Positions 16,526 to 24,226 of a stretch of 37,971 bases of DNA are shown piece by piece. The notes under the pieces are model-generated. The model did no database searches and had not been told where the DNA came from. It was given only the letters and a program-made list of their open reading frames with translations. The translations under genes were made by a program, and so were the position numbers. Source of the DNA: Nostoc sp. NMS4 (lineage in GTDB: Bacteria > Cyanobacteriota > Cyanobacteriia > Cyanobacteriales > Nostocaceae); the NCBI RefSeq assembly GCF_017115095.1, contig NZ_JABXKI010000158.1, positions 1 to 37,971 of the forward strand, written 5' to 3'. Each line of letters starts with the position of its first letter. Within the stretch, counting starts at the first letter, position 1.

Positions 16526-18775
16526 TTACCCTTCAGTGCGAATTAACCGCGAATATACGCCGTCTATTTGCCATAAATCCCTGTGAGTGCCTTGTTGTAC
16601 AACCTTTCCGCGTTCTAGAACAATAATTTGATCGCAATCGCGGATAGTGCTTAACCGGTGAGCGACAATTATGCAGGTGCATCCGCGACGACGGAGATTT
16701 TGGTCAATGATTTGTTCTGTTTCTGCATCGAGGGCGCTGGTGGCTTCATCCATTACAAGTATTGAAGGATTATTCACCAAAGCGCGAGCGATTTCTAAGC
16801 GTTGTCGCTGACCGCCACTTAAATTAGCAGCACCTTCTATGAGTTCAGCATCCAATCCTCCAGACATAGAGAAAATTACATCAGCGATCGCGGCATCTTG
16901 ACATGCCCGTATTAGGTTTTTATCTGGTACAGTAGTATCCCAGAGGGTCAAATTATCTCGAACCGTACCGCCAAACAGCAAAATTTCCTGCTCCACCATT
17001 GCCACAGAGTTAGTAAGCAGTTGTTGGGAAATCTGATTTCTCGGTTTACCATCAAAGCAAACTTCCCCCGCCCAAGATTCATAAAGTCCGCTCACAACTT
17101 TAGCAATAGTAGACTTCCCCGAACCGCTTCCACCGACCAAAGCTACTCGCTGTCCCGGCTTAATTGTCATACTAAAGTTTTCAATTAATGGTGCTTCCAG
17201 ACGGCTATAACCAAAAGTGATATTCCGCAACTCCACATAACCCTGTAATTTGGGAAGAAGATAGGGGGATGAGGGGGATGAGGAAGAATTTACTTCCCCT
17301 GCTCCCCCTGCCTCCCCTGCCTCCCCAATGGGATTATCCAGTACATCATCCAGCCGAATCAAATTCCCTTCCAATTCTTGGAGAGTAGTACCAAAGTTGA
17401 CGAGATTGTTAACAGGTTGCTGGAAACCTAACATTAAACCTTGAAAAGCAATGAGCATTCCAATGCTGAGATGTCCATCCATTACCCGTAAACTACCAAC
17501 TACCAACAAAAACATCGAAGAAAGAGCGGATAAAAGTGTGGGTAATACAGAGAATGTCTGGTTTGTGACTCCTAATTCCTGCTGAGAATTGAGAGCTTTG
17601 GTATAATAACCTGACCACCGGGAAAAGAAATCTGACTCCAACCCGGATGCTTTAAGTGTTTCAATACTTTGAAGTGCAGCAATGGATAACCCAGCCGCCT
17701 TACCATATTCTTGGATTAATCTTTGATTAGCATCTACCCGTTGTCGAGAAATCCACTGCAAAGTTAAGACGTTCACACCAGCAAAGCCGACCACCATCAA
17801 AGTCAGCACCCAGTCATACTGCACCATGACTAAGGCATAAAAAACCACCATCAAAGTATCAATAATTGTAGTTGCCAACTTTCCTGCGAGAACATCAGCA
17901 ACTTGGTCGTTGAGAGTAGTCCGGTTACTGATTTCTCCAGCAAAACGTTGAGCATAAAAACTAACTGGTAGCCGCAGGATATGCCAGAGGAAGCGGCTGG
18001 ACATGCCTACACCCAGTTTGATTTTTAAACGGCGCAGATAGCGCAACCGTAATAATGTTAGCGATCCTTGGAGTATAGCAGCGATCGCCATGCCCACAAG
18101 CAAAGGACGCAGCCATAATTGCCGCCCCTGCACCAAAATGTCATCTACAAACACCTGGCTGAACACAGGTACTACTAACCCAACCACCGTTAAGAAAAAT
18201 CCTGCAACCATAGAGTAAACTAAAGCATCTCCAGCCCCCTGTAGCCGTGACCACAGAGATAAAATCATACTGGGTTTGCGACCACCTTTAGTAAACTCCG
18301 CCCCTGGTTCAATCACCAGCACAACTCCCGTATACCCCTCGTCAAATTCCTGTAAAGAAACATGACGCGGCCCCATACCGGGGTCATTGAGATAAACTCG
18401 CTCATTGCGAAATCCCTCTACCACAACGAAGTGGTTGAAGTTCCAAAAAACAATATAGGGAGGACGCAGTTCTTGCAGTTGCTTGAGTTCTTTTTTAAAC
18501 CCTTTAGCTTCAAGTCCATAACTTCTAGCAGCTTTGAGCATATTAGATGCCTTGCTGCCATCGCGGGAAACTCCGCAATCTCGGCGCAGTTGTGGCAGTG
18601 GTACAATGCGATCGTAGTAACCCAAAATAATTCCCAAAGCCGCAGCACCACATTCCACAGCTTCCATTTGCAAAAGTGTAGGTGTTTTTACCCGAATGCT
18701 TCGGCGTGGCAATAATTTTTGCAAGTACTGCCAAGGATTAAACGGTGTTACTAAAGTAGATTTAATAGATACCAC
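16526..18775 (-). CDS. NHLP-type bacteriocin ABC transporter with C39 peptidase domain
   Basis: A 749-residue peptidase-containing ABC exporter. The N-terminal C39 domain has catalytic Cys 42 (VECGA), His 115 (NHFVVVEG) and Asp 131 (LNDPG), with Gln 36 for the oxyanion hole. It cleaves leader peptides after a double Gly. Six membrane helices (about 185-450) and an ATPase follow: Walker A GGSGSGKSTIA, signature LSGGQRQRLEI, Walker B ILVMDEATSALD. The natural substrate is probably the Gly-Gly precursor at 22554-22748. Its start overlaps the HlyD gene by 14 bp, so they are translationally coupled. A low-complexity insert (GEAGEAGGAGEVNSSSSPSS) at the linker before the ATPase, about residue 480, is unusual. 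Confidence 0.95.
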   Translation of the reverse strand: MVSIKSTLVTPFNPWQYLQKLLPRRSIRVKTPTLLQMEAVECGAAALGIILGYYDRIVPLPQLRRDCGVSRDGSKASNMLKAARSYGLEAKGFKKELKQLQELRPPYIVFWNFNHFVVVEGFRNERVYLNDPGMGPRHVSLQEFDEGYTGVVLVIEPGAEFTKGGRKPSMILSLWSRLQGAGDALVYSMVAGFFLTVVGLVVPVFSQVFVDDILVQGRQLWLRPLLVGMAIAAILQGSLTLLRLRYLRRLKIKLGVGMSSRFLWHILRLPVSFYAQRFAGEISNRTTLNDQVADVLAGKLATTIIDTLMVVFYALVMVQYDWVLTLMVVGFAGVNVLTLQWISRQRVDANQRLIQEYGKAAGLSIAALQSIETLKASGLESDFFSRWSGYYTKALNSQQELGVTNQTFSVLPTLLSALSSMFLLVVGSLRVMDGHLSIGMLIAFQGLMLGFQQPVNNLVNFGTTLQELEGNLIRLDDVLDNPIGEAGEAGGAGEVNSSSSPSSPYLLPKLQGYVELRNITFGYSRLEAPLIENFSMTIKPGQRVALVGGSGSGKSTIAKVVSGLYESWAGEVCFDGKPRNQISQQLLTNSVAMVEQEILLFGGTVRDNLTLWDTTVPDKNLIRACQDAAIADVIFSMSGGLDAELIEGAANLSGGQRQRLEIARALVNNPSILVMDEATSALDAETEQIIDQNLRRRGCTCIIVAHRLSTIRDCDQIIVLERGKVVQQGTHRDLWQIDGVYSRLIRTEG

Positions 18776-20207
18776 TGACCGACCTCAAGATAGGTAAAAC
18801 GAAAGTGATAGGAGCGCGTTCTTCCACGTTGACTCGCACAACAGTAGTAGTTCCCGAAGAAATTTTCAGGTGTGGACCGATGGAGGAAGACCACTTATAA
18901 CCGCTCGGTGTGTTGGTATCTAAATCGAGGTCAGAGAATACTTGTATCAGTCCTTGTTGTTGAGACACTAAACCTTCTAGCACTTCGGAATTACCCACCT
19001 CATTAGCGGCTGCTTCTTTAGTAATCGGAAAGCGTGAGATGCTAGTAACATTACCCACAATGCCACCAAAGCGTTCCCGCTTCACCGTTTGGGGAGTAAT
19101 TTGTATCTTCATCCCCGGCTGAATTTTCTTACCATCAGCAACAGGAAAATAGGTAACGCCAACCAGTTTGCTTTTAGGATTTTCCGCCTCAATGGTTGCG
19201 AGGCGAGTTCCGGCGCTAACAACTTGTCCTGGTGTCAGCGTGATTTCTAAAACACGTCCGCTATATTGACTAATAATCTGACTATCATTGCCTAATTGCA
19301 CTTCTAATTGGGCAATTTGTCGCTTAACATCTTGAATCTCTTTTCGTCGGGTGGTGACACTTTCGAGGTCTTGTTGAGCCACAGAAGCCTGTTTGCTATC
19401 TAGTTCTTTTAACTGAGCTTGTAAGTCAGAAATGGTACTGAGGTTTTCCCGATAATCTTTTTCTGTTTGCGTCGCTTTTACATCCAGTTCTTTCAACTGA
19501 TTTTGGATATCAACAATTTTTTCCAGGTTTTGCAAATATTCTTGTTCAGCCGTGAGTGCTTCATCACCAGAAATCGCCCCCTCTTTTTTGAATAGCTGTT
19601 TGCGGATTTCCATTCTCTGAAGGAAAACAGGGGTTAGAGCTTGGGCTTGTTTGAGGCGCTGTTCTAAACCTTGGCGTTGCTGTCCAATAGAGGTGTTACC
19701 TTTGGTTTTGAGGAGAGGCGTGATAGCTCGCAGTTCCAGTATACGTTGCTGGAGGTAGTGGCTTTGTTGTTGTTGCGATCGCTTTTCTTGTTCCAGCCTT
19801 TGTCTTTGCAAAGAACCAACTGCTTGGTTTTGTGATTCTAATTCCGTTAGTTTAGCCCGTTGCTGTTGCAGTTGCTTACGGAGTTCAGCTTGGTCAATCG
19901 TCGCCAACACCTGCCCCTTTTTGACGACATCCCCAACTTTGACATTGAGAGCCATCAATTGTCCAGCACTTTTTGATTGCAGTTGTACAACATTGCTGAG
20001 GTAAATCAATACCCCTTGACCCTCAACAGTAATGGGGATGCGTCCGTAAATGCTCCAGATAACAGCTACTCCCACTATCGAACCCAAGGCGACAAGAGGT
20101 AGCCAACTTCTGGGGCTGACTACCTGCATAAGTTGGTCTAGTCTTTCAGGAGAAGAGAGACGCTCTAAGGATTCTTTGCGAAATATACTGCGTTTTTGGT
20201 GGAGCAT
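18762..20207 (-). CDS. NHLP-type HlyD-family secretion adaptor
   Basis: A 481-residue membrane-fusion protein. It has a short cytoplasmic N-terminus, one membrane helix (about 35-55), a lipoyl-like half (GVLIYLSNVVQLQSKSAGQL), a long alpha-helical hairpin (about 110-310) and a C-terminal barrel region. HlyD proteins bridge an inner-membrane ABC exporter to the outer membrane, and this subtype accompanies NHLP transporters. It is encoded immediately before the C39 transporter with a 14-bp overlap and after the methyltransferase gene with 66 bp between. The start ATG at 20207 is the first Met before the Lys/Arg-rich cytoplasmic segment. Confidence 0.93.
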   Translation of the reverse strand: MLHQKRSIFRKESLERLSSPERLDQLMQVVSPRSWLPLVALGSIVGVAVIWSIYGRIPITVEGQGVLIYLSNVVQLQSKSAGQLMALNVKVGDVVKKGQVLATIDQAELRKQLQQQRAKLTELESQNQAVGSLQRQRLEQEKRSQQQQSHYLQQRILELRAITPLLKTKGNTSIGQQRQGLEQRLKQAQALTPVFLQRMEIRKQLFKKEGAISGDEALTAEQEYLQNLEKIVDIQNQLKELDVKATQTEKDYRENLSTISDLQAQLKELDSKQASVAQQDLESVTTRRKEIQDVKRQIAQLEVQLGNDSQIISQYSGRVLEITLTPGQVVSAGTRLATIEAENPKSKLVGVTYFPVADGKKIQPGMKIQITPQTVKRERFGGIVGNVTSISRFPITKEAAANEVGNSEVLEGLVSQQQGLIQVFSDLDLDTNTPSGYKWSSSIGPHLKISSGTTTVVRVNVEERAPITFVLPILRSVSGIY

Positions 20208-20273
20208 TTACATTTATGAATATTTTCAATAATTCTTTCTTTAAAATCTTCTGAAGAATGAGAAGCAACACCT

Positions 20274-21038
20274 TTAAATACGTTCAGCAAGAAGATGAAA
20301 ACAACGGGCAACTTGCCGATAAGGATCTTGTTCACCAGCAAGCCATTCTGCTAAGTAGATATCCGAATAATTTTCTACTGTCATTGGCTTAGTGATGTGA
20401 TCGGTGAATATGCCAACTCCGTACCATTTCTTAACCAAAGATCCAGAAGATTCCAAAATTTTAGTGATATGGTTGCGAGAATGATCATAAGTAGGCAAAT
20501 ACTTACTGTCTATTTGTGTCCCACCTTCTAAGCTCATGATTGCCTCTTGCCATTGTCCTTGCAGTCCACACCGCATGGCTATGGCTTCTGTGTTGATGGA
20601 AAGCACCGAAATTAAACCACCTTGACGCACCAGATTTGTTAAACTCAATAGCATCGGAGCAGGATTCTCTTCATACATCAATACACTATGACAACATACC
20701 AAGTCAAAATCGGTACCAACTAGGTTTACTACATCCTCTCCATCACCTTGAACTAGTTCAATCCGTGAGCGAACCACTTCAGATTCAGATGATAACTTAT
20801 GTTTAGCAATAGCAAGCATTCTTGGATCGAGATCCACAATCACTACTGAATGACCTGCTCGAGCTAACATAATTGCTTGCTGACCGAACCCACCACCTAC
20901 ATCGACTACGCGCTGTGGCTTCGGAGTCATGTGAGTCAGCAAAGCACGCGTTACTACCTCAAACCGAATAGTACCAGCAGCGCGGGCGTAAGCTTTAGCA
21001 AGAACCGATGCATTCTCAGTCCAAAGATTTTTCTTCAT
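20274..21038 (-). CDS. Class I SAM-dependent methyltransferase
   Basis: A 254-residue Rossmann-fold methyltransferase. Motif I is VVDVGGGFGQQA (about 40-51), the acidic residue ending the second strand is in VVIVDLDPRML, and motif II/III follows as VQGDGED and FDLVCCHSVLMY. The overall layout is close to CmoM/SmtA-like enzymes, but the substrate cannot be read from sequence. Its place between the M29-like gene and the HlyD adaptor gene, all on one strand, suggests it modifies the peptide product of this locus; a tRNA or small-molecule substrate is possible. It is the only clear tailoring enzyme in the cluster. Confidence 0.88.
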   Translation of the reverse strand: MKKNLWTENASVLAKAYARAAGTIRFEVVTRALLTHMTPKPQRVVDVGGGFGQQAIMLARAGHSVVIVDLDPRMLAIAKHKLSSESEVVRSRIELVQGDGEDVVNLVGTDFDLVCCHSVLMYEENPAPMLLSLTNLVRQGGLISVLSINTEAIAMRCGLQGQWQEAIMSLEGGTQIDSKYLPTYDHSRNHITKILESSGSLVKKWYGVGIFTDHITKPMTVENYSDIYLAEWLAGEQDPYRQVARCFHLLAERI

Positions 21039-21103
21039 ACAATTTTTGATGAAAAGAGAGTCATTTTATTAATACCATTCGGGTCTAAACCAAAGATTAT
21101 TTA

Positions 21104-22222
21104 TCATCTAATTATCCCGCAGCAATCATTTTTTATGTCGCGATCGCTATCAGGTGAAAATACGTCCTCTGCCTGACAGTTTAATGGGTGAGCATTTAAT
21201 GATGGTGTTATATCATCCAAATTCAGCGGTAAAGAGTCTTCATCTACCCAAATGAACCCTCCCTTAGTTATTAAATCTAAATGAATTTTAGATTGGTATA
21301 AACTAGAACCCTGATTATGTTGCCCAAAGCCTAAATGGACTCCTGGACATCGTTCATTTATATGAGAATTTAATGGGATAGCATGTTGTACGCAGTAGTT
21401 TGTACCAAATCCTAGCTCGCCGACGTTCATACCGTTAGGACTATTAAAACACTTTGCGACGACGGACTTCATTTTCATATTTTCACATTCAAAATCTGTA
21501 GCTTTTCCTTTTTCAATAAAAACCTTGATAGGATTATTTTCAAGACGAGTATCGATATATGTAGTAGCATTTAAATTGAATGCAAAATTTGCAACTAGTG
21601 TCCCTTCAATACAATCAGGGTAAGTTGCAACTTCTCCTGCTGGCAGAATAAGAGTATCCCTTTCTCTCCATACTCCGTGATTACTTATCCAGCGAAAACG
21701 CTCTGAATCTAAGTGTACTTTTAAATCAGTCCCTCCTTGACACTTTATTCGTAAAGTTTTTGCTTGCATACATCGTTCTAGAATAGTGGAATTACGCGCT
21801 AATAATTGTTTTGGTTTAGCATGAAGTGCATAAGAAAATAAATCGGAACAAGCACTCATTGCACGAATAATCAAGTAATTTTCTTCATCATATATAGATA
21901 GTGCTTTCATAATTTCATTTGTGTGCGAGAAGGTATCAAGCTCAAATGTCATAATATAAAGCTTCCTATTTCCAGCAAGCTTTTCTTTTTGAGGAAGTAC
22001 ATTCACAAATCTGTCGAAAAACCCTGCATCCTTTAGTGGCTTCATCCAAATTGAATTTACCTCTATATTTCGTAATTCAAGAGCATGGTTTACCCATGCT
22101 GCGGATTCTCGACTGTTTTTTGTATAAGCAATAATGACTTTATCTTCCGCTTTTACCATAGCATAGTCATCAAGTAGATAATTAACACCTTGCCATATTT
22201 TTTCATCAATCATATTATTCAT
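21104..22222 (-). CDS. M29 (aminopeptidase T/AmpS)-like metallopeptidase
   Basis: A 372-residue protein with the architecture of M29 aminopeptidases. Conserved signatures are GGTDLKVHL, LPAGEVATYPDCIEGT (Glu 197), GELGFGTN (Glu 269), GVHLGFG (His 296) and IHLDLI (His 314, Asp 316). Those Glu, His and Asp residues correspond to the metal ligands of the family, so catalysis is plausible. Family enzymes remove N-terminal residues from peptides. Here it follows the precursor gene by about 330 bp and precedes the methyltransferase, suggesting leader trimming or core modification; it could also be a non-catalytic binding protein. A GGGA Shine-Dalgarno precedes the first ATG at 22222; a second ATG lies three codons later. 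Confidence 0.75.
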   Translation of the reverse strand: MNNMIDEKIWQGVNYLLDDYAMVKAEDKVIIAYTKNSRESAAWVNHALELRNIEVNSIWMKPLKDAGFFDRFVNVLPQKEKLAGNRKLYIMTFELDTFSHTNEIMKALSIYDEENYLIIRAMSACSDLFSYALHAKPKQLLARNSTILERCMQAKTLRIKCQGGTDLKVHLDSERFRWISNHGVWRERDTLILPAGEVATYPDCIEGTLVANFAFNLNATTYIDTRLENNPIKVFIEKGKATDFECENMKMKSVVAKCFNSPNGMNVGELGFGTNYCVQHAIPLNSHINERCPGVHLGFGQHNQGSSLYQSKIHLDLITKGGFIWVDEDSLPLNLDDITPSLNAHPLNCQAEDVFSPDSDRDIKNDCCGIIR

Positions 22223-22270
22223 CTCTATCCCAAAACTACGTTTATGGATCGGTCGTGTAACAATACTGCT

Positions 22271-22363
22271 CGGTTAAGCATTTTTAACTCGGAATTGGGT
22301 TTTGGGTAAAGGTTAAAGGTTTTTTCTTTCCCCTTTTCCCCTTTTCCCCTTTCCCCTTAACCG
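22271..22363. repeat. Short inverted-repeat element with C/T-rich interior
   Basis: CGGTTAAG at 22271-22278 and CTTAACCG at 22356-22363 bound a 93-bp element whose interior is GGTTTTGGG-like sequence followed by repeated TTCCCC units. Similar sequence flanks it on both sides (GGATCGGTCGTGTAA near 22236; GGATCGTGTAAGACTG near 22373), as if a target had been duplicated. It lies upstream of the M29-like gene. Confidence 0.45.
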
Positions 22364-22430
22364 ACAAGTATTGGATCGTGTAAGACTGTATGGTAAAAGT
22401 GTCTTGCCTGAATTGTTTGGCATCTCAAAG

Positions 22431-22551
22431 CAACTGGGGAACATCAGACCGGTCTTCGGACTGGTGTCGGCTACGAAATCTAGATTCTTAATACTAGATT
22501 TTGTAGCCCATACCAGATATCACCTAATAAGTGCGTAGCCCTCCCCAGTTG
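22431..22551 (+). ncRNA. Candidate structured RNA: closing stem and two hairpins
   Basis: Three nested stems form a three-way junction. P1 pairs CAACTGGGGA (22431-22440) with 22542-22551. P3 pairs ACCGGTC (22448-22454) with GACTGGT (22459-22465) across a TTCG loop closed by C-G. P2 pairs 15 bases at 22469-22483 with 22494-22508. Both hairpins contain one G-T pair that would be A-C on the other strand, and TTCG is a classic stable tetraloop only on plus, so plus-strand transcription is favoured. A second GTAGCC (22535-22540) could compete for P2. The end lies 2 bp from the precursor's stop codon. No known RNA family is recognised. Confidence 0.5.
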
Positions 22552-22553
22552 GG

Positions 22554-22748
22554 TCAGTTCGCGGATACAGTTTTATAAGAAACTTCCCAACCACCGCTCA
22601 CATCTGTTGAGTCAGCAAAATCAATTTCTTGTTCCTCTTCTTCCTGACTCTCTTGATTTTCAGCGTCTACCATATAAGCAATTTTCTTTTCGATTTCTTC
22701 AAATTCAGGTTGGACTTTGTTTCTTGACAGGTTATTTTCTTCAGACAT
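22554..22748 (-). CDS. Candidate RiPP precursor peptide with Gly-Gly leader
   Basis: A 64-residue peptide with a GAGG Shine-Dalgarno 8 bp before its ATG. The leader is polar and acidic: nine of the 17 residues at 30-46 are Asp or Glu (an EEEE run at 36-39). It ends DSTDVSGG at 46-53, which fits the double-glycine site cut by C39 peptidase transporters. The predicted core is WEVSYKTVSAN (11 residues). It is encoded upstream of the M29-like peptidase, methyltransferase and NHLP exporters on the same strand, so it is the likely substrate. It lacks Cys, so lanthionine or thiazole formation from Cys is excluded. A shared ~40-bp element lies 108 bp upstream. Confidence 0.75.
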   Translation of the reverse strand: MSEENNLSRNKVQPEFEEIEKKIAYMVDAENQESQEEEEQEIDFADSTDVSGGWEVSYKTVSAN

Positions 22749-22855
22749 GATATTCGCCTCAATTAAATAAATAAGTAGTGATTGCTAGTGGTTTTTAGCT
22801 AACGGTAAGCAAAACCAGGATTCTATTAAGATTTTGCTGCAAAGTAACTTTTAAA

Positions 22856-22896
22856 CCAATGCACATTTTTTAGGTAAGACTGTCATTTTTTTTGTT
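22856..22896 (-). promoter_or_regulatory. Shared ~40-bp upstream element, copy A (before precursor gene)
   Basis: The plus strand reads CCAATGCACATTTTTTAGG followed by TAAGACTGTCATTTTTTTT. It matches three other copies in the window in the CAATGCACA core, the AGACT centre and the terminal T run. On the minus strand it ends 108 bp before the precursor ATG. Probably a promoter or activator region. Confidence 0.55.
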
Positions 22897-22909
22897 AGAG
22901 TTCATGAAT

Positions 22910-23107
22910 TCAACTTACTTTTAGCTGTCTCAGCATCTAATCAAACCTTTTACCCAATAGTGCCACACCATCTAAAGTGTTATGTTATTATTCAATTCAT
23001 CTTCATATTCAAAATTTTTACCAAACAGCAGACCTTTGCTATAAACCTGCCTGCTATAATGAAGTTGAGTGATCATTCTTTGTAATTTATGAGAAAGCAA
23101 AGTAGCG
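22910..23107 (-). pseudogene. Decayed 3' end of the dual cNMP-domain gene, copy 1
   Basis: The minus strand still reads fragments such as YSKGLLFGKNFEYEDELN and MLRQLKVS, matching the C-terminus of the protein encoded at 24227-25321 (YSKGLPLAKDVEYEDELN, MLGQLKVS). Frameshifts and stops break it. It lies between two copies of the shared upstream element. Confidence 0.65.
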
Positions 23108-23121
23108 TTCAAATGCATTTG

Positions 23122-23170
23122 AACACAATGCACAATTTTTCGGTGAGACTATGATTTTTTTGGCTTTTTG
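23122..23170 (-). promoter_or_regulatory. Shared ~40-bp upstream element, copy B
   Basis: The plus strand reads ACAATGCACAATTTTTCGGT then GAGACTATGATTTTTTT. It is embedded between the two decayed cNMP 3' ends, with no intact gene directly downstream on the minus strand, so it is probably a relict duplicate. Confidence 0.45.
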
Positions 23171-23220
23171 TCACGATGAATTCACTATCTAATAATCTGA
23201 TGCGCTCTCTATCCAGGAAT

Positions 23221-23353
23221 TCAACTTACTCTTAACCGTCCCACCATCTAAAACGTTATCATTCAATTCATCTTCATAATATTCCGCCATATTTTCAAGC
23301 AACGGCAAACCTTACTCAGCATTCCTTGTAGTCTATAAGAAAGCAAAATAGCG
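23221..23353 (-). pseudogene. Decayed 3' end of the dual cNMP-domain gene, copy 2
   Basis: The minus strand carries YYEDELNDNVLDGG and upstream RLQGMLS-like codons, matching the C-terminus at 24227-25321. Relative to that gene, a segment encoding DRVAIAAKRFDWMLG is missing. It is shorter than copy 1 and broken by frameshifts. Confidence 0.6.
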
Positions 23354-23377
23354 ATCGCACACTAAAAGCGCGATTGA

Positions 23378-23420
23378 ACACAATGCACAATTTTTAGTTA
23401 ATGCTATGATTTTTTTAGTT
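23378..23420 (-). promoter_or_regulatory. Shared ~40-bp upstream element, copy C
   Basis: The plus strand reads ACACAATGCACAATTTTTAG then TTAATGCTATGATTTTTTT. The 8 bp before it match copy B as well. It lies about 70 bp upstream of the antitoxin start, on the opposite strand sense, and marks the third unit of the duplicated block. Confidence 0.45.
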
Positions 23421-23491
23421 AAAATTCATCGATTTTATATCTTCACCAGAAAATGGTTATATAATTAGATATCACAAAATGAATTATATAA

Positions 23492-23752
23492 ATGAACATG
23501 GAACGTGAAGCAGTCACAATCCGGTTTCCTATTCCTTTGTTAAACAAAGCAAAACATCTTAAAGATGGCTCAGAGTCATTCAACGAGCTAGTGGTTGAAG
23601 CGGTGGAACGAGAGGTTAAACGACGACAGGCTATTGCTACTCATCAGAGCATCGTAGCCAGACGTGCCAAAATCAAGGCTAGAACTGGCATACACCCAGA
23701 TGTGAATGTTCTCATTCATCGCCTCAGAGAAGGGGATATGCGAAGTGAATAA
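23492..23752 (+). CDS. Antitoxin of a VapBC-like toxin-antitoxin pair
   Basis: An 86-residue protein with a ribbon-helix-helix-type N-terminus (AVTIRFPIPLLNKAKHL) and a basic, helical remainder (VEREVKRRQ). Such antitoxins bind operator DNA and their toxin, repressing their own operon. It overlaps the PIN-domain toxin gene by 8 bp, which is typical coupling for a toxin-antitoxin operon. A start at the third codon (MEREAV) is also possible. It lies on the strand opposite to its surroundings, inside the peptide locus, indicating insertion. Confidence 0.8.
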   Translation: MNMEREAVTIRFPIPLLNKAKHLKDGSESFNELVVEAVEREVKRRQAIATHQSIVARRAKIKARTGIHPDVNVLIHRLREGDMRSE

Positions 23753-24173
23753 AGTCTTATGCTTGGACACAAGCGTTCTTATTGCCTATCTTGTGCCTGA
23801 TGAAAATGAACCATTAGCAGATAATCTGGTGCTGGAAGCAGTTGTGGGACATACACGTTTAGTTATTCCCAGCTTTGCTTGGGCGGAAATAGGCTCAGTA
23901 TTACGTAAGAAAGTCAGGATGGGTTTACTGACAATCGAAGAAGCAGAAGGCTGTTATCTAGATTTTTGCAATCTACCCATAGATTACATTAACGAGCAGT
24001 TGCTCAGAGTCAGAGCTTGGGAAATTGCAGAACAATATCAACTACCAACACTCTATGATGCTGCATTTTTAGCTTGTGCTGAGGGCGAACAAGCACAGTT
24101 CTGGACGGCTGACAAGGTGCTATTAAATAAACTATTGCCACTACCAGCTTATGTCAATCAACTAGGACTCTAG
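23745..24173 (+). CDS. PIN-domain ribonuclease toxin (VapC-like)
   Basis: A 142-residue PIN domain. The preferred start is the GTG at 23745 (VNKVLCLDTSVL), inside the antitoxin's last codons, with a GAGAAGGGG ribosome site upstream; an ATG further upstream would overlap the antitoxin by 47 bp. The acidic metal site is visible: Asp 8 (LDTS), Glu in WAEIGS, Asp in LYDAAFLA and Asp in WTADK. PIN toxins are endoribonucleases. No comparable pair occurs elsewhere in the window. Confidence 0.85.
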   Translation: MNKVLCLDTSVLIAYLVPDENEPLADNLVLEAVVGHTRLVIPSFAWAEIGSVLRKKVRMGLLTIEEAEGCYLDFCNLPIDYINEQLLRVRAWEIAEQYQLPTLYDAAFLACAEGEQAQFWTADKVLLNKLLPLPAYVNQLGL

Positions 24174-24226
24174 CAAGTACCAATATTGCCAGTGATATCA
24201 AGTAGTGGGCTGCTATACCCAGCAAT

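Noticed and set aside
22431-22551. Hammerhead ribozyme
   Set aside because: The conserved core CUGAUGA and GAAA are not found in the required arrangement on either strand.
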